Shown here: in pieces, positions 7,037 through 18,440 of the stretch
How the letters are laid out: the number at the start of each line of letters is the position of its first letter
Numbering within the stretch: position 1 is the first letter of the stretch
Origin: Bacteroidales bacterium
GTDB lineage: Bacteria > Bacteroidota > Bacteroidia > Bacteroidales > UBA1715
Length of the DNA: 64,000 bases
Assembly (NCBI GenBank): GCA_016714605.1
Contig: JADKDL010000019.1
Location: forward strand, 34,114 to 98,113
Direction: 5' to 3'
Made by a program: the position numbers and the translations under genes
Notes under the pieces: model-generated
What the model was told of the DNA's origin: nothing
The model's database searches: none
The model's input: only the letters and a program-made list of their open reading frames with translations

Positions 7037-8055
7037 ATGCCAGTAAACAGAAATGCACTAATTCGCTATAAAACAATTGATAAATGTTTACAGAATAATT
7101 ACAGAACATGGACTTTAGAAGATTTAATTGAAGCTTGTTCAGAAGCATTATATGAATATGAAGGAATATATAAGGGTATTAGTAAGCGAAGTGTTCAATT
7201 AGATATTCAAATGATGCGAAGCGATAAGCTTGGATATAATGCTCCTATTGTTGTTTATGAAAATAAATTTTATAAATATGAGGATTCAAACTATAGTATA
7301 ACAAACATTCCAATAACTAATCAAGATCTATTACAACTAAATGAATCTGTTGAGTTTTTAAAACAATTTAAGGGTTTTTCACATTTTAAGGAACTCGATG
7401 GCATGGTTCAAAAACTTGAAGATTATGTTTATGCTCAAAAAACGAATCAAAAACCAGTAATTGATTTTGAAAAAAATGATAATCTTAAAGGGTTGTACTA
7501 TCTTGATAATTTATATAAGGCAATTATAAATAAAAAAGCTATCATTTTACAATATCAATCGTTTAAAGCCAGACAGGAAAGCACCTTCGTTTTTCATCCT
7601 TTTTACTTAAAGAATTTAGAAACAGATGGTTTGTTATTGGAATAAAGGAAAATAATCAGGGAATACTCACTCTAGCTTTAGATAGAATAAATAATATTTC
7701 TCATTCTGAAGCTCAGTATATAAGTCTGCCTGAATTTGACTCGGAAGAGTATTTTAAAAATGTAATTGGTGTAACGGTAAGTCAAAATTTAAAACCTGAA
7801 AAAGTAATTCTTTTTGTAAATAACAAACATGCTCCATATGTTTTAACGAAACCATTTCATCACTCTCAAAAAACTATTAATAAAAATGAATCAGGAATTA
7901 CAATTGAACTTACTGTTCAACATAATTTTGAACTAGAAAAAGAAATATTAGGTTTGGGTGATGGTATTCAAGTTATTGAACCTAAAAGACTAAGGAGAAA
8001 TATTAAAGATAGACTTAATAAAGCATTAGAATTGTATAAATCAATCAAAGAATAA
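7037..8055 (+). CDS. WYL-domain transcriptional regulator (frame broken near 7620)
   Basis: The first 60 residues look like a DeoR-type winged helix (RYKTIDKCLQNN, WTLEDLIEACSEALYEYEG, SKRSVQLDIQMMR). A WYL domain follows: IILQYQSFKARQESTFVFHPFYLK, then NRWFVIGIKENN in another frame, then a WCX-like C-terminus ending at 8055 (FELEKEILGLGDGIQVIEPKRLRRNIKDRL). WYL proteins sense ligands, often nucleic acids, and commonly control defence or repair genes. The break is explained by one missing A in the AAA run near 7620; with it restored, about 340 residues read through without a stop, which is normal length. It is divergent from the tRNA-like/slipin/rtcB unit and shares a palindromic intergenic region with it, so it probably regulates the unit. 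Whether the break is real cannot be told. Confidence 0.8.
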
Positions 8056-8351
8056 TGATTTAAAGTAAAAAAGACGTGGATGATTGGCTCCTGAATGATT
8101 TCCTTATAAAATTAAACATTTTGCCTACCACATGCTTTTAAAAACATGGGGCTATTTTCTTTCGTTTACTATTGGATTAGCAACTATGGATGACACACCA
8201 AAATCCTCTTGAAACAAATTCACTCACTAATTGAAAAACTATTTCATATTTCTACCATTAGTCAATAGAAAACCTGAATAAAATAGACATATGAAACAAA
8301 TTCAACTCATCACTGTAACATATTTACCTATTAAAAACATCATGCTCATTA
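8056..8351. other. Intergenic gap without recognisable gene
   Basis: Nearly 300 AT-rich bases lie between the WYL regulator and the promoter of the first GH43 gene. No open frame, RNA gene or strong hairpin was recognised, and no terminator is obvious after the regulator. Confidence 0.5.
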
Positions 8352-8359
8352 TACCTTTG
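8352..8359 (+). promoter_or_regulatory. -7 promoter box for the GH43 gene
   Basis: TACCTTTG fits TAnnTTTG exactly, 57 bases before the ATG at 8417. No good -33 TTTG is seen. Confidence 0.45.
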
Positions 8360-8416
8360 ATATAGAAAAATATTAAGAAATCTCTCTTTTCTATATTTAA
8401 TTAAATTCGATGTATT

Positions 8417-11274
8417 ATGAATAACCTATATAAAATTAGATATGTAATTCTTTTAGTGTTGATAGCAATACTCTGCCAAACACCACTATTTGCTCAAACC
8501 ATGGCCAGCAATCCAGTTTTATGGCTTGATGCACCTGATCCAAGTATTATAAGAGTTGGAAATAATTATTATATGGTAAGTACTACCATGTATTTCAATC
8601 CGGGTGTACCTATTATGAAATCTACAGATCTTGTTACATGGACTACCGTTAGCTATGTGTATGATATTTTATCGAACCAAGATGAAACAAATATGTTGAA
8701 TGGAAAAAGCATGTATGGTAAGGGTTCGTGGGCGGCTAGTTTACGTTATGCAAACGGATATTATTATGTTTACTTTTTTTTTCTTATACGACCAATAAAA
8801 CACATATTTACAGAACTACCGATATAGAAAACGGACCATGGACTTCACATTCCATAAGCAGAAATATGCACGATATATCGGTTTTATTTGATGATGACGG
8901 TAAAACTTATGCTTTTTATGGAGGAACAGATATTCGCATAACAGAATTAAATTCTGATGGTTTGTCAGTAAAAACAGGTGGTATAGATAAGGTATTAATT
9001 TCAAATGCCGGTTCGGTAGCAGGTACAAGTTTTATTGTTAATTCCGAAGGTTCTCATATACATAAAGTAAATGGTATGTATTATTTATTTCTTATTACGT
9101 GGCCAAATGGTTCGGGAAGGACAGAAATAGTATATCGTTCAAGCAGTATCAATGGGCCATGGGAAGGTAAAGTAATACTTAACAATAATGGTGTGGCCCA
9201 AGGAGGTATCGTTTCCACGCCATCGGGCAAGTGGTATGGATTGTTGTTTAGAGACAATGGCGCTGTGGGGCGTATTCCATATTTAACGCAAGTAACATGG
9301 ACTAATAACTGGCCTACGATGACAGCTCCAGCTAAATTAGATATTCCTGAAAGTACAATTGGTCTTACCGGAATAGTTTCTTCCGATGATTTTAATTATT
9401 CTGCTCCAGTGAAAATCAGTCCTATATGGCAATGGAATCACAATCCGCAAGCCGCTTCTTGGTCTATGACCGCACGATCGGGGTATTTTAGAATTACAAC
9501 AAGTCGTGTAGATGCCAATATATACTCAGCACGAAATACACTCACACAACGAACCTTCGGACCTACTAGTACAGGAGTTATTGCTTTAGATGTAAGCAAT
9601 ATGAAAGACGGAGACTATGCAGGAATATCTGCTTATCAAGATAGATATGGATTTGTAGGTGTAAAAATGACCGGAACAACCAAATCTATAGTCATGGTAA
9701 ACGGAAGTTCGGGTACAGCTACAGAAGTTGCTACCGCCGCACTAAACCAAAACACAGTATATTTGAGAGTTGATTGTAATTTTCAAAGCCAAACAGATAA
9801 AGCAACTTTCTATTACAGCACCAATGGCACTAATTGGACTGCAATTGGCAATACGCTTCAAATGTCTTTTCAACTTACACACTTTACAGGATATAGATTT
9901 GCTTTATTTAATTTTGCTACAAAAACGGCAGGTGGATATGTAGATTTCGATTATTTCAAAATAGGAAGTTCTATAAATAATCTATTCCCTTTTCCTGTAA
10001 CTTCTAAACTGATGGTTTCTCTCACAGCACCATTAAACAATGCTGCATTTACAGCTCCCGCATCTGTTACTATCAATGCAACGGCAACAGTTTCAACTGG
10101 TACAATATCAAAAGTTGAATTTTACAATGGCACTACTAAACTTGGTGAAGATGCTACTTCTCCGTATTCATATACTTGGACTAGCGTTGCTGCAGGCACA
10201 TATACTATTACTGCTGTAGCTACCGATGATGCTTCTAATAAAACAACATCGACAGCAGTTACCGTAAAAGTAAACGTACCGCAGGGTGCATATAACGGGA
10301 CTATTCATACAATACCGGGAAAAATTGAATTTGAACATTACGATGTTGGTGGAAATGGCGTAGCATATCTCGACAATGAAGCAACAAACACTGGAGGCGC
10401 AGCTTTCCGTATGGATGAAGATGTGGATATTGAAACCTGTACCGATGCAGGTACTGGTTATAATATTGGCTATGCAACCATTGGTGAATGGTTGGAATAT
10501 ACGGTTGATGTTAAGACTGCCGGAAAATATGAACTTACGTTGAGAGCTGCTTGTAATGGCGATGGGCGTACTATTTCTCTCTCTTCTGATGGAACGACCA
10601 TCGCTAATAATATTGCAATACCAAACACAACAGGCTGGCAAATATGGCAAGACGTAAAAACCGAAGTTTCTCTTCCTGCTGGCAAACAGGTACTTCGTTT
10701 TACTATTGGTGCTTCCGATTATATAAACCTTAACTATATGAGCTTTGCTCCTACTTCGGTACCACCAACAGTAGAAATATCAAGCCCTGTTGCCGGAAGT
10801 CAATTTAATACATCTCAGATAGTACCAATTCTTGCTACAGCTTCAAGTTCAACCGGAACTATTGCAAGTGTAAAATTCTATGCTGGAACTACACTTCTAG
10901 CTACCGATAATTCGGCTCCTTTCTCGTTAGATTGGTCGGGTATGCAGGTTGGCTCTTATGATCTGATTGCTATTGCTACCGATAATGCTGGCATAACTGC
11001 ATCTGACACGGTAAGTATTAAGATAATTGCTGCTCCTATAACTATTTCTCTAAAAAAAGGGTGGAATTTTATTGGCTATCCTTATGAATTGAGTGCTGAT
11101 GTATCTATTGCTCTTGCAAGTATTTGGGACTATGTTCTCGTGGTTAAAGATATGGACAAATTCTACTATAAGTCTCAACCCATGTATCTGAACGGACTGA
11201 CGCAACTTTCTTGGGGATGTGGTTATCTTGTTTCTGTAAACCAAAACTGCGAGTTAATTTGGAATGTAAAATAA
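8417..11274 (+). CDS. Secreted GH43 glycosidase with GH43_C2, Ig-like and CBM6 modules (frame broken)
   Basis: Signal peptide at residues 1-29 (ending PLFAQ). The GH43 five-blade propeller follows, with the base aspartate in APDPSIIR, the second aspartate in MHDISVLFDDDG and the likely general-acid glutamate in SEGSHIHK. These enzymes usually cleave beta-xylosides or alpha-arabinofuranosides. Then come a concanavalin-like GH43_C2 domain (FNYSAPVKISPIWQWNHNP onward), an Ig-like bacterial domain (KVEFYNGTTKLGE), a CBM6 module (IPGKIEFEHYDVGG to YINLNYMSF), a second Ig-like domain and the C-terminal GWNFIGYP domain. The frame breaks in a run of nine T near 8770-8780. Dropping one base joins YYYVYFFSYTTNK to the catalytic domain without loss, which suggests a homopolymer error. 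A second GH43 gene follows 52 bases downstream, probably co-transcribed. Confidence 0.88.
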
Positions 11275-11326
11275 TAAATCAAATCATAAATCAACAAAGT
11301 AAAATTAATAACTAAATATTTCTATT

Positions 11327-13962
11327 ATGAAAAAACTATCAATACTTCTGTTTTTTGTATTCTTGGCAGGAATTACAAATTTCACCTATGCCGACTATCC
11401 AATTGTTGGGTATAGTTATTTGGCCGATCCTGGAGCAATGTGGTATAATGGGCGTTTATATGTCTATTGTTCAAACGATAACGAAAATCCGATAGGTGGA
11501 GCTTCTTATAAAATGAGTTCTATTGTTTGTGTTTCAAGTAGTGACCTTAAAAACTGGACAGACCATGGTATTGTGTTCAATGTTCCTGAGCAGACATCTT
11601 GGACTAGCTTAAGTTGGGCTCCATCGCCGGTAGTTAAAAATGGCAAAGTTTATCTTTACTATGGAAATGGAGGAAGTGCGATTGCTGTAGCTGTAGCTGA
11701 TAATCCACTTGGACCATTCACAGATCCGCTAAAAAAAGCTCTCGCAAATGGTAGTACACCGGGCGTTCAACCTTTTGATGGTTGGTTATTTGACCCTATG
11801 ACATTTGTAGATGATGACGGTAAGGCATATATGTATTTTGGTGGAAATGGTGACAATAACATGCGTGTTGCAACTCTGAACGATGATATGATAAGCATTA
11901 ATGGAAGTGTAGGTAAGATTACTGTCACTAATCTATTTGAAGCCGCATGGATGCATAAATACAATGGAAAATATTATTTATCATATTCTACCAACCCGAG
12001 TAATGGAATGAGAATAGATTATATGATAAGTAGTAACCCAACAACTGGATTTACCTACGGAGGAGTAATATCAGATCAACCACCTATTAACAACAATAAC
12101 AATCACCAGGCGATAGTTAATATTAATGGCCAATGGTATCAAGTTTATCATAACCGAATTGTTGCAAGAGATAACCTAGGAACTGCAGAGATGCCGTATC
12201 ACAGAAATCTTGCTATAGACGCATTCTCACATAACACAAACGGAACAATTAATAAGATGGTAAACACCGTTGATGGGGTGAAACAACTAAAATATCTTGA
12301 CCCATACATTCGTCAAGAGGGAGAAACAATGAGCGACCAAAAGGGCATAAACACTGAAGTTTGTAGCGCTGGAGGTATGGATCTTGCTTTTATTGACAAT
12401 GGAGATTGGACAATGGTTGAAGGTGTAGATTTTGGTACTGCCGGAGCTAATAGTTTTTCTGCTAGAGTTGCGAGTAGTAAAACCGGAGGTACTATTGAAG
12501 TAAGACTTGGTAGCACTACAGGAACTCTTGCAGGTACTGTAACCGTACCTAATACAGGAGGACTTCAAACTTGGCAAACTGTTACCATTAGCACAACCAA
12601 AATTTCAGGGGTACAAAAAGTTTATTTCGTATTTAAAGGAAGCTCTACAAGTTTATTTAATTTAGACTATTGGAAGTTTGCTTCTGCAGGTCCGGTAGTT
12701 TCGTTGACAGCTCCAACAGCAACTTCTAGTTTTACAGCTCCTGCATCGGTTACAATATCGGCAACCGCTACAGTTACTACTGGTACTATATCTAAAGTTG
12801 AATTCTTCAACGGCACTACTAAACTTGGCGAAGCTGCTACTTCTCCATATTCATATACTTGGACTAATGTAGCTGCGGGAACATATATAATTACTGCTAA
12901 AGCTACCGATAATACTGGTGCTACTTCTTCATCAGAAGCGGTGACTATAAAAGTGAACATTCCGCAAGGTCCATACGGTGGAACTCCACACGCTATACCT
13001 GGCAAAATTGAACTTGAACACTTTGACGTAGGTGGCAATGGTGTTGCATATTTAGATAGTACTCTTGGTTCGCAAGTTGACCCTCGACCTGATTTCCGTA
13101 CCGACGAAGATGTGGACTTAGAAACTTGTACCGACGTAGGTACCGGTTACAATTTAGGTTGGACTAACGCCGGAGAATGGTTGGAATACACAGCAAATGT
13201 GGCTACAGCAGGAAAATACACTCTTACTTTCAGAGCTGCTTGCAATGGAGCCGATCGTACTGTCTCACTTGCTACAAATGGAACAACAATAGCTAATAAT
13301 ATCGCTATTCCAAATACAACCGGTTGGCAGATTTGGCAAGATGTAAAAACCGAAGTTACCCTCGCTGCCGGAATACAAGTTCTTAGACTTACTATTGGTG
13401 CTACCAATTATGTGAATCTTAATTATATGAGCTTTGCTCCTTCTTCGGTACCGCCTACCGTAAAAATTACAAGTCCTGTTACCGGAAGTCAATTTAATAC
13501 TTTACAGACTATACCTTTTACGGCTACAGCATCGAGCACTACAGGAACTATTGCAAATGTGAAATTCTATTCAGGAACTACCTTACTTTCTACTGATGAA
13601 ACCGCACCTTACTCTTTCGACTGGAAAGGTATGGCAGTAGGCGAATATGAAATTACAGCAACAGCAACCGACAATGCCGGTATAACTTCATCTGATAAAG
13701 TAACAATAACTGTTAGCGCTGCTCCTATTACTATTCCGCTAAGCTGGTTGGAACTTAATAGGTTGCCCTATAGACGGAAGTACAGATATTGCAAAAGCCT
13801 TATCAAGTATCTGGGATAAAGTTGAGATTGTTAAAAATAACGATGGCTTTTATAATAAACTGCAATCTGGTTTTCTTAACAGCTTAACCAAACTTGACTG
13901 GAGTGGCGGTTATCTGGTTAAGGTTTCCAGCCAATTGCGAGTTGGATTGGATTGTGAGATAA
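11327..13962 (+). CDS. Secreted GH43 arabinofuranosidase/xylosidase-like enzyme with two CBM6 modules (frames broken)
   Basis: Signal peptide at residues 1-22 (MKKLSILLFFVFLAGI). The GH43 domain has catalytic-type ADPGAMW, a GWLFDPMTFVDDDG segment and LFEAAWMHKYNGKYYL with the likely acid glutamate. A CBM6 follows (EVCSAGGMDLAFIDNGDW to FNLDYWKF), then an Ig-like domain, a second CBM6 (IPGKIELEHFDVGG to YVNLNYMSF), an Ig-like domain and the GWNLIGCP C-terminal domain. GH43-CBM6 proteins of this kind typically debranch arabinoxylan or arabinan. The frame is lost at about 13740, just before GWNLIG, and again at about 13930, where an extra C appears. With both corrected the protein ends at 13962 as SSNCELDWIVR, matching its paralogues. 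It lies in tandem with the preceding GH43 gene. Confidence 0.85.
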
Positions 13963-13991
13963 ACTATTGAAATAGTTAATTGTTAAAAAAA

Positions 13992-14296
13992 GAGGCTGTC
14001 TAAAAAGTAAAGACAGCTTCTTTTTTTTTGGATTAAAATTTACATATGTTATTGAATTTCTTTATATTAGAGCCATTAATTATGATTTATGGCAAAAGTT
14101 GTAATTAAAGGATACTGTATAAAAAAGTGTGTAAAGTTCAAATTTTTCCTATCTTAAGATTGCGAAAAACAAAACAAGAACGCGTTTACAGTTAAAAAGA
14201 AATAAAATTATCTAATCTTTTTTAAAGGAAAGCAAATGGAGATTAACTTACAGGTTGTTGCTTAAATAAATGGGGCTGACTTTTTAGACAGCCCCA
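13992..14296. mobile_element. Putative IS-derived miniature element, 15-bp terminal inverted repeats
   Basis: GGCTGTCTAAAAAGT at 13994-14008 is repeated exactly in inverted orientation at 14279-14293, enclosing about 270 AT-rich bases. Each end is also a local hairpin followed by a T-rich or AT-rich run, so both ends may serve as terminators for the flanking convergent genes. Inside, a short plus-strand frame starts at 14089 with MAKVVIKGY and soon stops; this resembles the start of some IS1182-type transposases. No clear target duplication was found. A decayed IS or MITE fits best. Two unrelated terminators sharing a stem motif would be the alternative. Confidence 0.45.
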
Positions 14297-14338
14297 TTTG
14301 AAATGTAATAGCAATATCTTCAGGTTTCTTTTATTACA

Positions 14339-16611
14339 CTATTCAATAAAGACTTCTGTTGTAAAGATGGTATGTTTATTATCTAATATTTGCAAAAGAT
14401 ACATTCCACTTTCAAAACTATCAACACTTATTTCATCTTCATTTTCCTTTACCAGAACACACGTCCCATTTAACGTAAGCAGTCTTACTGTATATGTCTG
14501 TACACTATCTGGAACAATAATATGTAGTGTTTCTTTTACAGGGTTTGGATAAACAAAGGTGGATTTATCCCCTTTTGTTTGAGTGCTGGGAAGCATTTCA
14601 ATAGCTGTTGGCTTTTCTGTTTCCAGTTGCGAATAATACATTATCCTTTCAGAATAAACTGTCCATTCATCATTTTCGTAATAGTATTTAAGATATGAAG
14701 AAAATCGATCATGTGAATCTTTGGGTGTACCTGCACTTAAGGGGATATCATAAATTTTACCGTCCATTATCGAAACATCAGGTATTATCAATTTATCTTC
14801 ACTTACCGTATAGGGATAAGAAAATTCCATCTTACGGGATACTCCTCTGTAAATATCTGTTCTGTAATTGTTTTTATCTATTTTCAAATTATAAAGATTG
14901 CATCTTATCAAGTCATTATTAGAGTTATATTCATAAGAGAAATTCTCTTCAATACGGCTAGAATCTGCCAAGTTATATCCTATTGCTTTATATGAATTGG
15001 TACTATTTATGAATTCTCTTATTTCCATTCTTACCCAAGTATTTCCAATACTATCCCATAGTGAGTTGATGAATATTGTGTCTGTACCATTTTCGTTATA
15101 AAATGTTGAATATAATGTACCCCAATCACTATTAACGTTCCACCAATAATTGTGTACTTCTAATAATTGGTTTGTTGCTGAATAGACATTTTCAAGTTCT
15201 CTTATTGTATGCCATTGCAACGTTTCTTCATTCCAATAATTTTCAACTGATTGCACAAGCTTCCCTTCAATATTATATGTTTTTTCCGTAAATCGTATTT
15301 TCTTCCATACTTCAGATTCTTCACTCCATTCATATTCATCTATTTGTGATAAATTTCCCTGAAGATTGTATGTTTTTCTTGTATAATTGTTTTTATTCCA
15401 TATACTTAATACATTATCCCACAAATATCGTTCGTATAAAGTGTCATGTTCATTTTCATCATAACAAGTTCTTTCTTTATCAATGACATTCCCATTTGAA
15501 ATATGTGTTTCAAGTTTTGATGCCAATAGATTCTGATTTTCAAGCTGATAATCATAAGAATATACAGTTTCAGAAGTAGAACTACATGTATTTGCATTAC
15601 AATCATGATTTATTATTTCAAGAGAATCTTTTCCATCTATATCATAAAATGTTTGGGTTTCTCTAACCAAATTCCAAGTACTGGCACCTCTTCTTCTAGA
15701 AAATTCTTGTATTTGAACTAGGTTAAAATTATTGTCATAGTTATAAATGGTCTTATAGTTATATACATAGCTTACATTGTAAGCAGGATAAGACGATCTA
15801 ATTACTTCCCTATACATCAGGTTCCCATTATCATCAAAATACATTGAATCTTTTTCGGTACATTCGAAAGAATCGTATTGAGAATTATAATAATAAGCAT
15901 AATGAATTTTATTACCCATTTCATCGAACAATTGTTCTTCTCTTAGAATACACCTTAACGTATCGGAAATAATATTATACGACTCACTTAGAAGCAGTTC
16001 TTTCTTATTGTTATATTGGTATGTGTGTAAATATTCCAATATGAATGAATCGTTGTACCAACTATGCGTCTCCTTTCGTGTGCATAAATCATTCTCGTAA
16101 CGAAAAATATACTTATAAGTGATTATATCATTTTGCAAATGAACTTCCAGAGTATCTCTACCTTTTTCATCGCACCAGAACTCTCTTGTTTTCAACCACT
16201 TTGTAGTTGTAGTATCCCATGTAGAATAAATTTTTTGCTTTAATATATCCGCAGCGTCAAACAAAAAATTAGTTTTGCTTTTTTCTAACCATATAGAATC
16301 ATCATTGTCCCATGAAAATATAGTTTGTTGTGTCACATTTCCTTCTTCATTGTATGATAAATCCGTTTTCCCATATTTCACCCAATCAAGCGAGGTGCTA
16401 TTCCAATTATATTCTATACTGAATGCTAACTGATTGAACTCATCATATACAAAATACATCTTTTGACTATTTTGACCATTAGATTTGTTAATGAGACTAT
16501 CTAGATATTGAAATTTTGATTTGTCTTTTTTTTGGTGCCAGTTCCAAAGACATTTGTTGTGAAGCACAAAATAAATGTGACAATAATAAGTGGCAGATAA
16601 CTCTTTCTCAT
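14339..16611 (-). CDS. Secreted repeat protein with T9SS type A sorting domain (frame broken near start)
   Basis: A signal peptide (MRKSYLPLIIVTFILCFTT) starts at 16611, but is separated from the main frame by a run of eight A near 16540. The main frame holds about 20 irregular repeats with the pattern Y(D/N)xxGNLxxxxxYxWxxxxxxW, reminiscent of YD-type repeats in cell-surface proteins. The last 85 residues are a T9SS C-terminal sorting domain (FVYPNPVKETLHI, SGMYLLQI). The protein is therefore probably exported through the type IX system and attached at the surface. No enzymatic motif is seen and no function is assigned. It runs convergently with the GH43 genes and divergently from the sigma-factor operon. 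Confidence 0.75.
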
Positions 16612-16833
16612 TTTTAAAGATTTAAGGTTTAATGTACTATTTCATATTTAATACTAAGACAATTATACTTTAAGATTACACTCATTTTTGTTTTATATTT
16701 TAAAGATAAATCGACTTATTATTTATTTTCAAAGATTTATCAGATATTTGAGTGTTTTAATCTTTTACAATTGTCTTACAAAAGAGAAAAGAGTATTACT
16801 CTTTATTAAATATACTAAATTGTATCATTACAA

Positions 16834-17433
16834 ATGACAGACGATTATTATAGAGAAGGTCTAAAAAAAGAATGTCAAAAGGTTTTCGAAGAACTGTTTC
16901 ATTTCTTTTATGCTGATTTGTGTGCCTATGCAATGCGTTTTCTTCCCGATGAAGAAGATGCAAAGGAAATTGTACAAGGTTGTTTTGTGAAAATATGGGA
17001 AAACAGAATGAATGCCGACAAAATTAATTCATTTCGATTCTATTTATATAAGTCTGTATATAATTGCATTTTAAATTACTTCAAACACAAAGAGCATCAA
17101 AACAAATATGCATCTCATGAGACATATTTATTAAAACAGTCCTATGCCATAAATTTTGAGGACACATATTGCAGTGAGATTCATGATAAAATACGCTTAG
17201 AAATTGAAAAACTTCCACCCAAAAATAAAGATATTTTTAAACTACGATATTTCGATGGATACAACACAAAAGAGGTAAGCAAGATTCTTGGTATAACTCC
17301 CCGCTCGGTGGAAGCATACATAAGTCGTTCAATAAAAATGCTGAAAAATAAGTTTAATACAGTTGAAGCATTAACAAATATTTTTTTATGTCTCTGTATG
17401 GCAACTCATTATTACTACATGCTGAATTATTGA
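16834..17433 (+). CDS. ECF-family RNA polymerase sigma factor
   Basis: The 199-residue protein has region 2 (FEELFHFFYADLCAYAMRFLPDEEDAKEIVQGCFVKIW) and region 4 (IEKLPPKNKDIFKLRYFDGYNTKEVSKILGITPRSVEAYISRSIKMLK), the standard two-domain ECF layout. It belongs to the FecI-like group that works with FecR anti-sigma proteins in Bacteroidota. The anti-sigma gene starts 5 bases after its stop, and a barrel protein with an STN domain follows. That arrangement points to trans-envelope signalling, with sigma held at the membrane until an outer-membrane signal arrives. The frame is intact. The ATG is the first in frame and gives full domain length. Confidence 0.92.
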   Translation: MTDDYYREGLKKECQKVFEELFHFFYADLCAYAMRFLPDEEDAKEIVQGCFVKIWENRMNADKINSFRFYLYKSVYNCILNYFKHKEHQNKYASHETYLLKQSYAINFEDTYCSEIHDKIRLEIEKLPPKNKDIFKLRYFDGYNTKEVSKILGITPRSVEAYISRSIKMLKNKFNTVEALTNIFLCLCMATHYYYMLNY

Positions 17434-17438
17434 TAATT

Positions 17439-18440
17439 ATGGATATGGAAATTGAATATATAGATTTATTAATTCTGCGTTACACAGAAAATTTGTCCAC
17501 AGCTAGTGAGGTCGAACAGCTCTTGAAATGGACATATGCATTGCCGAATCATGAATATTTCGTAAAACAAAGCAATATATACTATAATACGATTGAATGA
17601 AAACATTTCTCGTCTGAAGAGGGGTTTGAAGCACTCACAAATAAAATAAATCTCAATTCTGCTAATTTTCAGAAAAAAGCCCACATTGCTATGGCAAACA
17701 AGCTATCAATGCAGAAAAATACAGATTTAAAGCAAAAGATACATTTAGATTCTTCACCTAAAATAAATGAGAATAGCATCACTCCATTCTCTAAGTTTGT
17801 AAAAGTCCTTACAAAGAAACGAGTGGCCAGCTTTATTATTCCAGTTCTATTATTATCTGTAAGTATAGCCGTTGCAGGTGCAACACTATCTTATGTATTT
17901 GATCTAAATGATATTTTTAACAATGACGCTGATGCAAACAGTACAAAGAAACAAGTACATAAGCTACATGATAATGTTATTCAACCCATAGTTGCAATAA
18001 AGGATAGTGTTGTAAAAATAGATTTGGAAATGGAATCGAATTACATTGAGTATACTGAAACAAAAAATGCTAAAGAATTGAGTATTATCAAACATAAACA
18101 GCTTAAGGATGACGATGTAAAAAAAGACAATCACAAGATTACAGCATCTGCTAATACGCCTAATACTATAGAGAATACAGGTCAAAATAAGACCTCTCCA
18201 TTAATCTCAAAACAACTTCAATTCTCCAATACACCACTGAGCCAGGTCGTTCTTGATATAAAAAGGGTTTATGGAAAAGAAATTAGATTTAAAAACAAAC
18301 ATTTGGAAAATTGCTTGCTAAATGCAGATATTAATGAATTAGATTTTGAGGATGTTTTGACTATGTTTACTACGGTATATGATCTTGACTATTACGAACA
18401 AGACGGAATGTTTTATTTAGACGGAGAAGCTTGCAATTGA
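17439..18440 (+). CDS. FecR-type anti-sigma factor (in-frame TGA at 17598)
   Basis: An N-terminal cytoplasmic anti-sigma segment (DLLILRYTENLSTASEVEQLLKWTYALPNHEYF) is followed by a single membrane helix (FIIPVLLLSVSIAVAGATLSYVF is the hydrophobic stretch near 17830-17910). A periplasmic part follows, ending in an STN/DUF4974-like domain (LQFSNTPLSQVVLDIKRVYG, LNADINELDFEDVLTMF). The two halves are in the same frame but separated by TGA at 17598-17600, between NTIE and KHFSSEEGF. A single base substitution or sequencing error would explain it. The gene follows the sigma gene by 5 bases and overlaps the next gene by 10, so translation is coupled. Confidence 0.85.

Noticed and set aside
10168..10685. 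Long minus-strand open frames opposite the CBM6 modules
   Set aside because: They are antisense to well-supported modules, recur opposite every CBM6 copy because the DNA is paralogous, and have no homology-like motifs.
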